Assembly (NCBI GenBank): GCA_000492175.2
Contig: CP097573.1
Coordinates: 1,364,001-1,428,000, forward strand
Length of the DNA: 64,000 nt
Direction of reading: 5' to 3'
From: Firmicutes bacterium ASF500
GTDB lineage: Bacteria > Bacillota > Clostridia > Oscillospirales > Oscillospiraceae
This document shows, one piece after another, positions 41,155 through 51,691 of the stretch. Under the pieces are notes generated by a model, which did not search any database, was not told the DNA's origin, and was given only the letters and a program-made list of their open reading frames with translations. The position numbers were made by a program, and so were the translations under genes. The first letter of the stretch is position 1. The number at the start of each line of letters is the position of its first letter.

Positions 41155-41451
41155 ATGAGAACGACTCTGGAAGATCTCTACTACGGCAATATCACACCCA
41201 ACGAACAGAGGATGGCGCCTGGCTCAGAGTTAAAGCGGGCGGTAGATCGTGTCGCCAGCTACGAAAAACAACTCACAGAGCAACTCGAAGAAGCTGAGCA
41301 AGAGACTCTTACAAAGCTCATCCGGTCACAGCATGAGATCAACAGCATCACAGCAACCAAGAATTTTATCCTGGGCTTTCGGCTGGGTGTCAGGATCATG
41401 GCCGAGTGCATGAATGACAATGACGGTGATATTCGGACTGGAGGTGAATGA
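41155..41451 (+). CDS. DUF6809-family protein of element A
   Basis: 98 residues from ATG 41155 after AAAGGAGGCAG. Reads MRTTLEDLYYGNITPNEQRM, a mid coiled coil (VASYEKQLTEQLEEAEQETL) and an end FILGFRLGVRIMAEC, the pattern I associate with DUF6809, a small protein found next to integrases in Clostridia. Function unknown. Three bases before Int1, and the paralogue in element C has the same arrangement, so it is probably part of the recombination module. Confidence 0.7.
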   Translation: MRTTLEDLYYGNITPNEQRMAPGSELKRAVDRVASYEKQLTEQLEEAEQETLTKLIRSQHEINSITATKNFILGFRLGVRIMAECMNDNDGDIRTGGE

Positions 41452-41454
41452 CAA

Positions 41455-42624
41455 ATGGCAAAGCGCAGACCGTCCGGCGACGGCATGGTGCGCAAGCGTG
41501 ACGACGGTCGCTGGGAGGGCCGCATCGTAGTAGGCCACAAGGAAAACGGCGACTCTATCTTCCGCTACGTCTATGCTCCCACGCAGAAAGAGCTGTCCGT
41601 GAAGCTCCGCCAGCATATCGACAACTACCAGGGCGCCGACCTGACAGAGCAGAGCCGGATGACCTTGAGCGAGTGGCTCGACAAGTGGCTGGAAAATATG
41701 GTGGATACTCTGCGGCCCAACACGCTGAGGAACTACCGAAGCTACATCGAGAACCACATCCGCCCCGGCCTGGGCGATAAGCCGCTGGCCCGGATTACAC
41801 CGAAAGACGTCCAACGGTTCTATGAGAAGCTGAACAACACCCTGGCCAGCAGTACAGTTCGCCGCATCCACACCACGCTCCACGGTGCGCTGAAGGCGGC
41901 ACAGCAGGCTCACCTGATCGCCAGCAACCCGACCGAGCAGATCACCGCTCCCAGGTTCAGCTATGGGACAAAGCAAATACTGACGGATGAGCAGTTGGAT
42001 GTGTTCATGAAGGTCATCGCAGAGGATGAAATCTGGTGTGACTTCTTCTACACAGAACTGACCACAGGCCTGCGCCGGGGCGAGATCTGCGGGCTCAAGT
42101 GGGAGGACTTCGATGAAACTAGCGGCACTCTGAAAATCTGCCGCACCCTCTACCGAGAAGATGGTGGTGGGCTGACTGCCGGAGATACCAAGACCAGCGC
42201 CGGTACTCGGAAGATCGTTCTGCCCTCCAGTACAGCGGCTCTGCTCAGTAAAAGGAAAGTATCGGCTCTGACTGAGTGGATATTCCCCAACCCGCTGAAG
42301 CCGGAGCAGCCCACTGATCCTGGCTCCGCATACCGCCAGTTGAAAGTTCTGCTGAAGCGGGCCGGCCTTCCGAACATTCGCTTCCACGACTTGCGTCACA
42401 CCTTCGCAACTCACGCTCTGGCGTCAGGTGTGGACGTGAAAACCCTGTCCAGTATCCTGGGCCACACCAGAGCGGCGTTTACCTTGGATACCTACACCCA
42501 TACCACTGGCGATATGCAAAAGCGGGCATCGGAAGTAGTAGGAGATTTCCTGATAGATATTTTTGGAGAGGAGCTGAGACCATGGGAAGAAAGCGCAAAA
42601 GTGGCGAGGGTACCGTCCGACTGA
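41455..42624 (+). CDS. Tyrosine integrase 1 of element A
   Basis: 389 residues. N-terminal arm-binding AP2-like domain (~1-55: GDGMVRKRDDGRWEGRIVVG), SAM-like core-binding domain (~60-155: TLSEWLDKWLENMVDTLRPN), and catalytic domain with Arg in TTGLRRGEICGLKWED, HDLRHTFATH (H-x-x-R), and LGHTRAAFTLDTYTH with the nucleophile Tyr. All catalytic residues present. Overlaps Int2 by 43 bases, so the two are expressed together. Near-identical to Int1 of element C. Confidence 0.93.
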   Translation: MAKRRPSGDGMVRKRDDGRWEGRIVVGHKENGDSIFRYVYAPTQKELSVKLRQHIDNYQGADLTEQSRMTLSEWLDKWLENMVDTLRPNTLRNYRSYIENHIRPGLGDKPLARITPKDVQRFYEKLNNTLASSTVRRIHTTLHGALKAAQQAHLIASNPTEQITAPRFSYGTKQILTDEQLDVFMKVIAEDEIWCDFFYTELTTGLRRGEICGLKWEDFDETSGTLKICRTLYREDGGGLTAGDTKTSAGTRKIVLPSSTAALLSKRKVSALTEWIFPNPLKPEQPTDPGSAYRQLKVLLKRAGLPNIRFHDLRHTFATHALASGVDVKTLSSILGHTRAAFTLDTYTHTTGDMQKRASEVVGDFLIDIFGEELRPWEESAKVARVPSD

Positions 42625-44015
42625 GAAAGGATGGCCGCTGGGAGGGGCGGGTGGTCATCGGTTATGATGACAAGGGCCTGCCCAAGACGAAGAATGTCCT
42701 TGCCAGGACTAAGGGGGAGTGCGTGGAGAAGCTGAGCGCTCTGAAAAACGTAGTAACGCCAACAGCCGCTGTCAAGGTCAGATCGGATATGCCCTTTGGT
42801 GAGTGGATGACATTCTGGTATGAGACCTGCTGTAAACCCGCCGTCCGGCCAAACACGCGGACAGGCTATGAAAATAATATCCGCCTGTACATCCGTCCAA
42901 GGTTGGGCAATGTTCCTCTCAATAAGCTGACCGCAAACGACCTCCAGCGGTTCATAAACTGGATGAGGCAAGATGGACGGAGTGAATATCGGGAATCCAG
43001 AGGTGACGGGCTCTCCGCTAATACGATACGGCACTGTTATGGTCTCTGCCGCAGAGCCTTGGAAAAAGCTGTGGCTGAAAAACTGATTTCTCAAAATCCG
43101 GCAAAGGAATGTAAACTCCCTTCGGCCAGACGAATGGAGATGCGGCTGCTCAACCGGGAGGAACTGCAAAAGCTGCTGATTCAGGCCAGGGCCGAGGGTT
43201 ACTATGAGGTGTTCCTGCTGGAACTGACCACCGGGCTTCGAGTGGGAGAGTTGATGGCCCTCCAGTGGGATGATCTGAATCTCAACACCGGCGAACTAAG
43301 AATCGAGCGTCAGGTCTACCAGATCAAAGGCGAGCTGCTGATACAACCGCCGAAAAACAAAGCCTCCATTCGAACGGTGATTCTGCCGCCCGCAGTGGTC
43401 GCCGCACTGAGAATGTACAAGCAGGCCGTCTCTTCACGGTGGATATTTCCCTCGCCTAAAAAAGAGGACGCTCCGATAGCCCCCTCCGTCGTCAGCCACC
43501 GTCTGGCCAAGATTCTAAAACACGCCGGATGCAAAAAGGTGCGGTTCCATGACCTGCGTCATGTGTTCGCTACCAACGCACTGGAGCATGGAATGGATGT
43601 GAAGACCCTGTCCACCATCATCGGTCACATCTCCAGTGCTACTACATTGAACGTCTACGCCCACGTGACTGATGATATGCAGAAGCAGGCCGCCGCAAAA
43701 ATCGACCGGGGCATCGGTAGGGCGGAGGCAGCGGAGCCCGCACCGCCGGCAGAACCCAAGGCTATGATGACCGATTTCCAGCCCACCTGGAAGGGGAGGC
43801 GACGGTGGGGAACCGGGTCCCTCAGTCAAAGTAAAAGCGGTCGATGGACTGGACGGTGCGCAATCACATGGCCGGATGGGAGGCTGGAAACACGAAACGT
43901 CCATGCCGATACAGAGGAAGAATGCGAAAGGCTGCTGGCAATCATGATTGCCGAGATGCGAGCGGAGGTGGCTGCTGAAAAAGAGCGGCTGAGGGCAGAG
44001 AGCAAGGCTGGTTGA
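42582..44015 (+). CDS. Tyrosine integrase 2 of element A, with extra C-terminal arm-like domain
   Basis: 477 residues from ATG 42582. Same layout as Int1: arm domain (GEGTVRLRKDGRWEGRVVIG), core-binding domain, catalytic domain with TTGLRVGELMALQWDD, FHDLRHVFATNALEHG and GHISSATTLNVYAHV. Beyond residue ~380 it has a ~85-residue extension whose start (WGTGSLSQSKSGRWTGRCAI) resembles the N-terminal arm domain (GxGxxxxxxxGRWxGR), so the protein may have arm-binding domains at both ends. The element C copy lacks this end. Both integrases may act together, as in other tandem-recombinase elements. Confidence 0.9.
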   Translation: MGRKRKSGEGTVRLRKDGRWEGRVVIGYDDKGLPKTKNVLARTKGECVEKLSALKNVVTPTAAVKVRSDMPFGEWMTFWYETCCKPAVRPNTRTGYENNIRLYIRPRLGNVPLNKLTANDLQRFINWMRQDGRSEYRESRGDGLSANTIRHCYGLCRRALEKAVAEKLISQNPAKECKLPSARRMEMRLLNREELQKLLIQARAEGYYEVFLLELTTGLRVGELMALQWDDLNLNTGELRIERQVYQIKGELLIQPPKNKASIRTVILPPAVVAALRMYKQAVSSRWIFPSPKKEDAPIAPSVVSHRLAKILKHAGCKKVRFHDLRHVFATNALEHGMDVKTLSTIIGHISSATTLNVYAHVTDDMQKQAAAKIDRGIGRAEAAEPAPPAEPKAMMTDFQPTWKGRRRWGTGSLSQSKSGRWTGRCAITWPDGRLETRNVHADTEEECERLLAIMIAEMRAEVAAEKERLRAESKAG

Positions 44016-44020
44016 CGGAC

Positions 44021-44055
44021 CCGCCCCACCGGGGATAACCCGGTAGGGCGGTTTT
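44021..44055 (+). terminator. Terminator after Int2 of element A
   Basis: CCGCCC...GGGCGG with inner CCGG/CCGG pairing, then GTTTTC. Confidence 0.75.
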
Positions 44056-44235
44056 CTCTGTCTGTGGGCAAATATGTGGTCAGAGGGTATGCACTCATAA
44101 TGGACAGGCAAAAAAGGTTGTGGAAGCAGTGGGTTTCGGGGAGTTATCGGATGCTTTCACAGGTATAAATCTGCTAATTCCTATGAGACACTACTTGCGC
44201 TGATACATACAAAGAGAAAAGTCTGTGATCTACTC

Positions 44236-44264
44236 TTGACAAACAGGAACATTTGTTTTATTCT
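44236..44264 (+). promoter_or_regulatory. Promoter of module B with LexA-like box in the spacer
   Basis: TTGACA (44236-44241), 17-base spacer, TATTCT (44259-44264). The spacer holds GAACATTTGTTT (44247-44258), which fits GAAC-N4-GTT(C/T), the Firmicute LexA box. Suggests SOS control of the module B genes. The remaining 44056-44456 shows no gene. Confidence 0.5.
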
Positions 44265-44456
44265 TTTGGTAGGCGAAAGCCAATCTCGTAGCTTTCCGGT
44301 GAGGTCCACACCCAGGTGTGGCCTCAGATATTCATGGGCCTCGTAGGGCAATAACGCCACCCTGTACGAAGGGAACTCCATGAAGGTCTACAGTTTTTGG
44401 CGCTGTGCCGGCAGTGCGGGTGTGTATCTTTCCGTGGAAAGCGGAAAGGACACAAA

Positions 44457-44843
44457 ATGAGCGAAGCAGTCACCATTGTCTACTGTGGAGAAACAGTATC
44501 GGTGCCAAAGGAGGTCGCAGACTTCCTGGAGCAGGATCAAAAGCGGGAACAGGCGCAGACCCGGCAGGATACCAGACACCTGAGTAGAAGTGAGTTTGAA
44601 ACGGTGCCGTCCGGTTGGAGAGGTGCTAGGCGTCCCGTGGAAGATGAGGTGCTCCGGAACCTCCGGCTTGAAAATCTGCAGAAAGCCATGAATCAGCTGG
44701 ACCAGAACGACCAATGTCTTCTCTCTCTTCGTTATGACGATGAGTTGACTATGGAGGAAATCGGTAAGGTCTACGGGATATCCAAGATGGCTGTATCAAA
44801 GCGGCTGAGAAAACTCCACGAAAAGTTGAGGGGCTCTGTATGA
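44457..44843 (+). CDS. Sigma-70 region 4-like regulator, module B
   Basis: 128 residues from ATG 44457. The C-terminal ~65 residues (NLQKAMNQLDQNDQCLLSLR, then MEEIGKVYGISKMAVSKRLR) form a sigma region 4 HTH; region 2 is absent, and the N-terminal half is short and polar. Such lone region-4 proteins act as regulators in phages and integrative elements. Lies after a promoter with a LexA-like box, and is followed by a small unknown gene, an excisionase-like gene and an HTH gene. Confidence 0.8.
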   Translation: MSEAVTIVYCGETVSVPKEVADFLEQDQKREQAQTRQDTRHLSRSEFETVPSGWRGARRPVEDEVLRNLRLENLQKAMNQLDQNDQCLLSLRYDDELTMEEIGKVYGISKMAVSKRLRKLHEKLRGSV

Positions 44844-44960
44844 CAGGGCTCCTCAATTTTTATTTTTTAAAAATTGGTTTACAAACTGTTGACGAGTGTC
44901 CTTATAGACAGAGGGGTGTGGAGCAGCAGTTCCATATCTCTACTTTTTATGAGAGGGAGA

Positions 44961-45329
44961 ATGAAAATGAACAGGTCAGAAAAGGAGAAAAATCTGTTGC
45001 TGCAGCTTCTGTCAGAGATGGCTCAAGGCGAAACCGTGGACTATGTCGTTCGAGGAATGCAAGAGAGCCTGGGTGCGGATGCGCCAACGGTGGAGGCGGT
45101 GCGGGAGTATCTGCTGAGGCAGGACAACACCGACAGCTTGGATACACAGCAACAGGCTCTGGTGATGGATCAGCTGCTGGAGTACGCGGAGGTCAACTTC
45201 CGAACCACCTGCGATCTGATCCGTTACCGGCACTTCAAGTCTGCAGGACTGGTAAGCTCCATGGAAGAATTCCTGGCACTCATCTATCCGGACGAAACGT
45301 CTGATTGGAGGGAGGAGGAATCAACATGA
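44961..45329 (+). CDS. Hypothetical helical protein, module B
   Basis: 122 residues from ATG 44961 (MKMNRSEKEKNLLLQLLSEM), with GAGAGGGAG upstream. Mostly helical, acidic, with no family recognised; the second half (QQQALVMDQLLEYAEVNFRT, CDLIRYRHFKSAGLVSSMEE) could pack as a small bundle. Overlaps the start of the excisionase-like gene by four bases (ATGA), implying joint translation and a linked role. Confidence 0.55.
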   Translation: MKMNRSEKEKNLLLQLLSEMAQGETVDYVVRGMQESLGADAPTVEAVREYLLRQDNTDSLDTQQQALVMDQLLEYAEVNFRTTCDLIRYRHFKSAGLVSSMEEFLALIYPDETSDWREEEST

Positions 45330-45505
45330 AAGTATCTCAATTCAAAGACTACAGTGAGCTGCCGCTGTTTCTCAATGCGGAGTTGGTAGCAAAGGTACTT
45401 GGCGTGTCGCCCTCCAGCGGCTACGAACTGATGCACGAACCGGGCTTCCCGATTCTGAAAATCGGAAACAGGATGGTCGTACCCAAGGAGAAGTTCATCC
45501 GGTAG
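45326..45505 (+). CDS. Excisionase-like HTH protein, module B (premature stop)
   Basis: 59 residues from ATG 45326, MKVSQFKDYSELPLFLNAEL then VAKVLGVSPSSGYELMHEPG and MVVPKEKFIR. Winged-helix excisionase type (recognition helix SSGYELMHE). At the TAG (45503-45505) the element C paralogue has a Trp (KEKFMEW). Reading past the TAG gives VEQNTGGGGN then TGA, similar to its tail, so a TGG-to-TAG change probably removed ~11 residues. The missing tail may be dispensable, so activity is possible. Confidence 0.7.
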   Translation: MKVSQFKDYSELPLFLNAELVAKVLGVSPSSGYELMHEPGFPILKIGNRMVVPKEKFIR

Positions 45506-45537
45506 GTGGAGCAGAACACTGGTGGAGGTGGTAACTG

Positions 45538-46155
45538 ATGAGGCGACGATTCACTCCCATTAGCTGGCCTCGCCGTGACCCAAGACACTACCGATTCGCT
45601 ATACCCAACGCAGTGTGGGAGTATCAGCTCAGACCTGCTGAGTTCGTGATTTTTTCCTATCTCTGCTATCACAGCTCCGCCAGCGAACCCACTCTGGAAG
45701 AAATCGCGGCTGGTGTCCACATGACGACAGGTACAGTGAAAAAGTATATGGACAGTCTGTCAGCCAAGAAACTTATCAGTGGAGATAGTACTCCTGCACT
45801 CAAGAGCAAAGACAAAAAATTTTTCACGCTACCCAACGAGATGTTTCTGTTGCGGCTCTCACCCTCTGCGTTTGTGGTCTACGCCTATCTGCTGCTAATC
45901 GAGGATCGCCAGACGCACACCTGCCACCCAAGCTACAACACCATCGCCACGGCAACAGGTTTGGCGAAGAACACTGCGATGAAAAGTATCAACACACTGT
46001 TGGAGATAGAACTCATCGCAGTGGAGTCCAGCAGCTATTTCGACAAGCGCGGGATGAAGTGGAAGGGTAACAATCTCTACACGATTCTGCCGGTGCGGGC
46101 GGCAGTGGATGCGTTGGCTTCCGTATGCCATAATGAAACTGGGTGCGGTCTTTGA
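45538..46155 (+). CDS. Winged-helix replication-initiator-like protein, module B
   Basis: 205 residues, start ATG 45538 after TGGAGGTGG. Two related HTH halves: ~20-75 (EYQLRPAEFVIFSYLCYHSS, EEIAAGVHMTTGTVKKYMDS) and ~95-175 (FFTLPNEMFLLRLSPSAFVV, YNTIATATGLAKNTAMKSIN). The second half is related to the HTH proteins of elements A and C, so this is a longer form. The last ~15 codons run into foreign sequence at ~46133, where a truncated peptidase gene starts, so the natural C-terminus may be lost. Confidence 0.75.
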   Translation: MRRRFTPISWPRRDPRHYRFAIPNAVWEYQLRPAEFVIFSYLCYHSSASEPTLEEIAAGVHMTTGTVKKYMDSLSAKKLISGDSTPALKSKDKKFFTLPNEMFLLRLSPSAFVVYAYLLLIEDRQTHTCHPSYNTIATATGLAKNTAMKSINTLLEIELIAVESSSYFDKRGMKWKGNNLYTILPVRAAVDALASVCHNETGCGL

Positions 46156-47960
46156 TCTGAAAAGCTATCTGCTGATATACCTGATTTTTATGTATGGAGC
46201 GATTCCTCTGGCGATTTTGTTCGCCTCCGCCGCCTATCAATTCACCCGGCGGGCGGATCTGTCTCTGGTCCTCTTTGCCGCCTTTGCCGCCCTCAGTCTG
46301 ACGGTCTGGAAGGAGAAATGGCAGCTCTGCTGGCTGAATCCCTGTGTTTGGGCAGTCTCCGATGATTTTTCCAATTACCGTATTTTTCGCTCGGTGGCCT
46401 ATGTGCGGCTTACCTGGCTGCTGGCAATGGCCGGACTGTGGGTATTGTCCTATCTCTGTGTACGTCAATACGGGAAGGGACCGCTCGGCTCATTTGCTCA
46501 TAATATCCGGCGATTTTACCGTCCAGCGATAGCGGCGGCATTGATAGCCTGTTCCAGCCTGCTCTATATGGGCCAGCCCTTCCTCGATCACAGCAGCCCG
46601 GATATCGATTATGATTTTGTATTTGCCTCTGAATATATGGAGGCTGTCACCTGTTCCGGCTGTTATGCAGACGTGCGTCCCGACCCCAAAACGGGCAGCG
46701 TATATGGGAAGGCCCAATTTCAGCTTCAAAATACCAGCGGTCAGGAACAGAATGTCCGTTTCCTTATCAATCCGGGATACGAAATTTCCCCCATTCAAGC
46801 AAATGGCGCAGATGTGCCGTTTACCTTGGAGGATAGGCAGGAAATCAACGAAAAGGCGTTCGTTGTGGTCATCCCTGCCGCCCCGGAAATTGAGCTTACC
46901 ATGGAATATGGCGGTTTTCCCCAGGAGTGGAATATCGTGTCCGCTGAACAGGGCAGTCTGGAAATCAGCGGCGCCTATATGAAGCTGGAAAACGACGCGC
47001 TGGCTCCCTGCCCCTATAAAGTGCGGTATCAGGGAGATCACCTTTCCAACGTGACAGACATCACCCTCCCCGGACATATGACCCCCATTTTGTTTGGGCT
47101 TGGCTCCACTGAGCTGCTGCGGGAAAACTCGGACAGCACAAAAACATGGCGCATGGAGCGGGACAGCTATCGTATGATTATATATGCCGGGGATTATATC
47201 CGGGAGGAAATTCCGGTGGAATCGGCGGGCATTACTGTTAATTTCTATTACAGCCGTAAGCATCAGCCTGTCATGGAGGCTATGAACGCCGCGGAATCCA
47301 TCCGCCAGACCATTGAATACTGTACCGAACATATCGGCCCGCTGTCTTTTTATGGAGATGGGACCTTTGACCTGATCGAGCGGCGAAGCGACGGCGGCGG
47401 ATATGCGGGAGACGGCGCCAGCATTGCGGATGAGCTGGACTATACCGCTGAAAACCTGTCCAACAGCGCAAAAGGCGGCTCCTCCGCTCAGGTGACGATC
47501 CATGAAATTGTCCATCAATGGTGGGGCCTGGGGAATATGTTTGACCCCATGGATGAGAGCGGCATCTGGTCTGCCGAGGGGCTGACCTGCTACACCACTT
47601 ATCGCATTGTAAAGGCGCTGTATGGGGAACGTGAGGCCCAGACCAGCTTTGTGGACACTTGGCAGGAGGCCGCAGACGACTACTACAAGGATTTCTATGT
47701 CCGCCCCCCGGAGTACCTGTCAGCTTTGCCGGAGCAGTATCAGGCTGACATTACCAAATAACTTGCGAGGGATGCGGCAATATAACGAAATGCCCTTGAA
47801 AATCTTGAAGGCTGAACAACTGGTGGGCGGTGAGGAGGCTATGGACGAGATTTTGAAAGGTCTCTTTGGCCGGGAGCTGAACCCGGAATATCCCTATCTG
47901 ACCTATCAGGAGTTTCTGGATGCCTGCCATCTGACAGAGGAGGACTTAAACCTTGAATAA
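46133..47960 (+). pseudogene. ABC-2 permease/M1-type metallopeptidase fusion, truncated and frameshifted
   Basis: The remaining protein starts inside a membrane domain (LLIYLIFMYGAIPLAILFAS, then further segments to ~residue 170) and continues into an extracytoplasmic M1-like peptidase domain with HEIVHQWWG and SGIWSAEGLT (HExxH...E zinc site, 20-residue spacing). The frame ends at a TAA (47759-47761), but the family C-terminus (NNLRGMRQYNEMPLKILKAE, YPYLTYQEFLDACHLTEED) follows in another frame up to 47960, so a single frameshift lies near 47740-47757. The N-terminal half is missing at the junction with module B. In intact form such proteins pair with an ABC ATPase and the ABC-2-like gene that follows. 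Confidence 0.7.
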
Positions 47961-48681
47961 AATATTTCGATATGAGCTGCGGCGCTTGCTGTGGAACAGG
48001 CTGTTCTTCGGTATTCTGCTGGTGTCCCTGGGATATGGCTGGCTGACACTGACTGGCTCTGTGGTCCGGGGCGTGGCTCACACAGCGCCTTTTTCCCCAT
48101 GGAGCTTTGGATACTATCTCAGCCAAGCGCTGCCGCTGATCTGCCTGGGAGAATTGTTTTTCCTTGCGTTCTTCTTCTCCAGGGAGGAGCGCCTGCTCCA
48201 GCCTTTGACCCAAGCCACCCCAATCAGGCAGCGGCGGTATGCGGCTCTGCGGTGTGGAGCGGTGCTGACAGCTACCCTTGTCCTCTGCCTATGTGTCGCA
48301 GTCCTGGCGGTTGGATTCTATGTGTCGCTGTTTGGGTGGGTGGATTATGGGGAACTGATTTTACCCGCTCTATTGACCCTGATCCCGCCCATTGTCTTTT
48401 GCCTGGGGGCAGGGCTGATGTTGAGCCGCTTCGACCATACCCTGATCTACGCTCTTATGGCGGCAGTAATTTTATCGACTGTGTTACCCCTGCCCCCGGC
48501 AATCAATTTTTCGTTGAGCGGTTTCTTCTCTCAATTTCCTTTGACGATTGAAAAATTAGACCCAGCATTTCATGTTCCGGGATGGCTTGCGGTACATCAA
48601 ATTATCTTAACCGCCCTGGGGACTTTTTTGCTGTTCATGTACCGAGAAATGGCAGCTGCCAAACTATGTGACAAGGCATAA
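47953..48681 (+). CDS. ABC-2-like membrane protein
   Basis: 242 residues from TTG 47953, which follows GAGGAGG at good distance and overlaps the end of the peptidase remnant. Starts MNKIFRYELRRLLWNRLFFG, typical of ABC-2 permease subunits, with six hydrophobic segments (FGYYLSQALPLICLGELFFL, VLTATLVLCLCVAVLAVGFY, etc.). Probably the partner of the truncated upstream gene, whose loss leaves it an orphan. No ATPase gene is present. Confidence 0.65.
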   Translation: MNKIFRYELRRLLWNRLFFGILLVSLGYGWLTLTGSVVRGVAHTAPFSPWSFGYYLSQALPLICLGELFFLAFFFSREERLLQPLTQATPIRQRRYAALRCGAVLTATLVLCLCVAVLAVGFYVSLFGWVDYGELILPALLTLIPPIVFCLGAGLMLSRFDHTLIYALMAAVILSTVLPLPPAINFSLSGFFSQFPLTIEKLDPAFHVPGWLAVHQIILTALGTFLLFMYREMAAAKLCDKA

Positions 48682-48689
48682 CAACAAGA

Positions 48690-48830
48690 CCTGTTACTGC
48701 ATCTTCTTCGCAACACTCAACGGCGTCAATTTCTATGGATCAGTCGTTCTGTGGATAATAATGTGTAACGTTGAAAAACCATAAAACTGCAAGCTGTGCG
48801 TTCCATTCAGCGTGGAGCGCACAGTTTTTC
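48690..48830 (+). other. Possible CAP-gene 3' scrap followed by terminator
   Basis: 48690-48740 reads TCYCIFFATLNGVNFYG, reminiscent of the CAP C-terminus TYCYMFVGIPNSVNFY, without a stop at the expected place. A CTGTGCG/CGCACAG hairpin with inner TCCA/TGGA pairing and TTTTT follows at 48794-48830. From 48831 to 49151 the sequence is AT-rich with no gene. Confidence 0.4.
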
Positions 48831-49151
48831 TCACTTATTTCAGTGGATGCCCAATCAAATTTTGCATAGCAGAAAACAAGGAAATAGTGCCTTGTAACCA
48901 GAGGCTTTATCCATTATAATAAAATTATAATTACCTTGAAGGGAATACAACAATGAAAGAATAAAATGAAGAAGTCGTTAAGTACATTTTTGTTCTATAC
49001 GTTATACAACAGCAACAAAAGTATTTTTCTCAAAAATGGATATTGTTTTGTTGGCCTGTAACAACATAAAAAATGACAGACACCGCCCTGTAATGAGCCA
49101 AAGCCTTGCGGGAGAGTATTTTGAAGAAAGAATTTGAAGAGGGGCTTTAAA

Positions 49152-50138
49152 ATGATTAGAAAACAGATTATTGCTACATCCGGAGTGGACCGGCAAAATC
49201 AGCAGCTTTCAATAGAAGTACTGGCCGAGAATGCAAAAGCTTTTTCTGCTGAAACTGCGGTAACGCGTATGAGTATCAATCATGATTGTACACTGCTTCC
49301 AATCGGGAAAATTTTATCAGGTTCTTTAAAACAACTTGATAGTGGAGACGTTGCCCTTGAAGTGTTGATTGACGATTTTGCTGACTCCTTTGTCCCTTTT
49401 AAGGGTCCAAACGGCGAATCATTATATTTTGCTGAAAGTTCCTATGATTCCAGGCCATTTATAGACTTTCAATCAGAAACACTAAAAAAACTCAATATTA
49501 TGATCAATCCTCTTAATTTCACACAGGATGATTATAATGATATTGTAGCTTACTTGTGCAATTGTTGTGATGCTCAAGTCGAAACAACGATTGCAAAAAG
49601 TTTGCTTCCTACTCCAGAAATAGTCTTTAACTTTGTAACAGGTTATCTGCTCGGCGCACTATGTAAGCAAACTTTAAGTAAAACAAATGATAAACTTTCT
49701 AATGATATTTCAGACGATCTTGCAAAATGTTATACTGCTATAAAAAGTGCCATTAAAAAGATTATGCAAAAGATTACATCTCGTGGACAAGTTGTCTATA
49801 TATTTACGGAGCCAAATCAGCCCATTGAATTAGTTGTAAAAGCTAAAAAAGTCGATACTGTTCTAAAAGCTCTCGAAGCATTGAAAGAATATGATATTTC
49901 TCAAAAAGTTCAGCAATTTAACTACTATACGAATGGAAATTTAAAAAAGATTCAATTTATTTATGATGAAAATGAATTCAAATGGGAAATGAACTATCTT
50001 ACAACTAATACTGGGCAAGTAATCGGAACGAAAGCTAATTACAAACGCACTATTCAAATGTATCACTCGGTTTTGGAAAGCCCAACTGCCGGATTCTCTA
50101 TTGGCGGTACCGCAACTATGGAAAGCCAGGAAGAATAA
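49152..50138 (+). CDS. AT-rich orphan gene of unknown function
   Basis: 328 residues from ATG 49152 (MIRKQIIATSGVDRQNQQLS); AGAGGGGC lies ~12 bases upstream. No membrane segment or signal peptide. The N-terminal ~85 residues include MSINHDCTLLPIGKILSGSL, a beta-rich pattern; the middle is helical (KTNDKLSNDISDDLAKCYTA, IKSAIKKIMQKITSRGQ); the C-terminus is beta-rich (YTNGNLKKIQFIYDENEFKW). I do not recognise a family. Codon use is much more AT-rich than all neighbours, pointing to recent transfer, and it sits next to a broken type I restriction-modification gene, so a defence-related role is possible but unproven. Confidence 0.6.
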   Translation: MIRKQIIATSGVDRQNQQLSIEVLAENAKAFSAETAVTRMSINHDCTLLPIGKILSGSLKQLDSGDVALEVLIDDFADSFVPFKGPNGESLYFAESSYDSRPFIDFQSETLKKLNIMINPLNFTQDDYNDIVAYLCNCCDAQVETTIAKSLLPTPEIVFNFVTGYLLGALCKQTLSKTNDKLSNDISDDLAKCYTAIKSAIKKIMQKITSRGQVVYIFTEPNQPIELVVKAKKVDTVLKALEALKEYDISQKVQQFNYYTNGNLKKIQFIYDENEFKWEMNYLTTNTGQVIGTKANYKRTIQMYHSVLESPTAGFSIGGTATMESQEE

Positions 50139-50150
50139 AATCCCTGGTAA

Positions 50151-51691
<1,541 letters not shown>

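Noticed and set aside
41455..44015. Recombinase-in-trio element
   Set aside because: Only two overlapping tyrosine recombinases are present, not three, and a DUF6809 gene precedes them.
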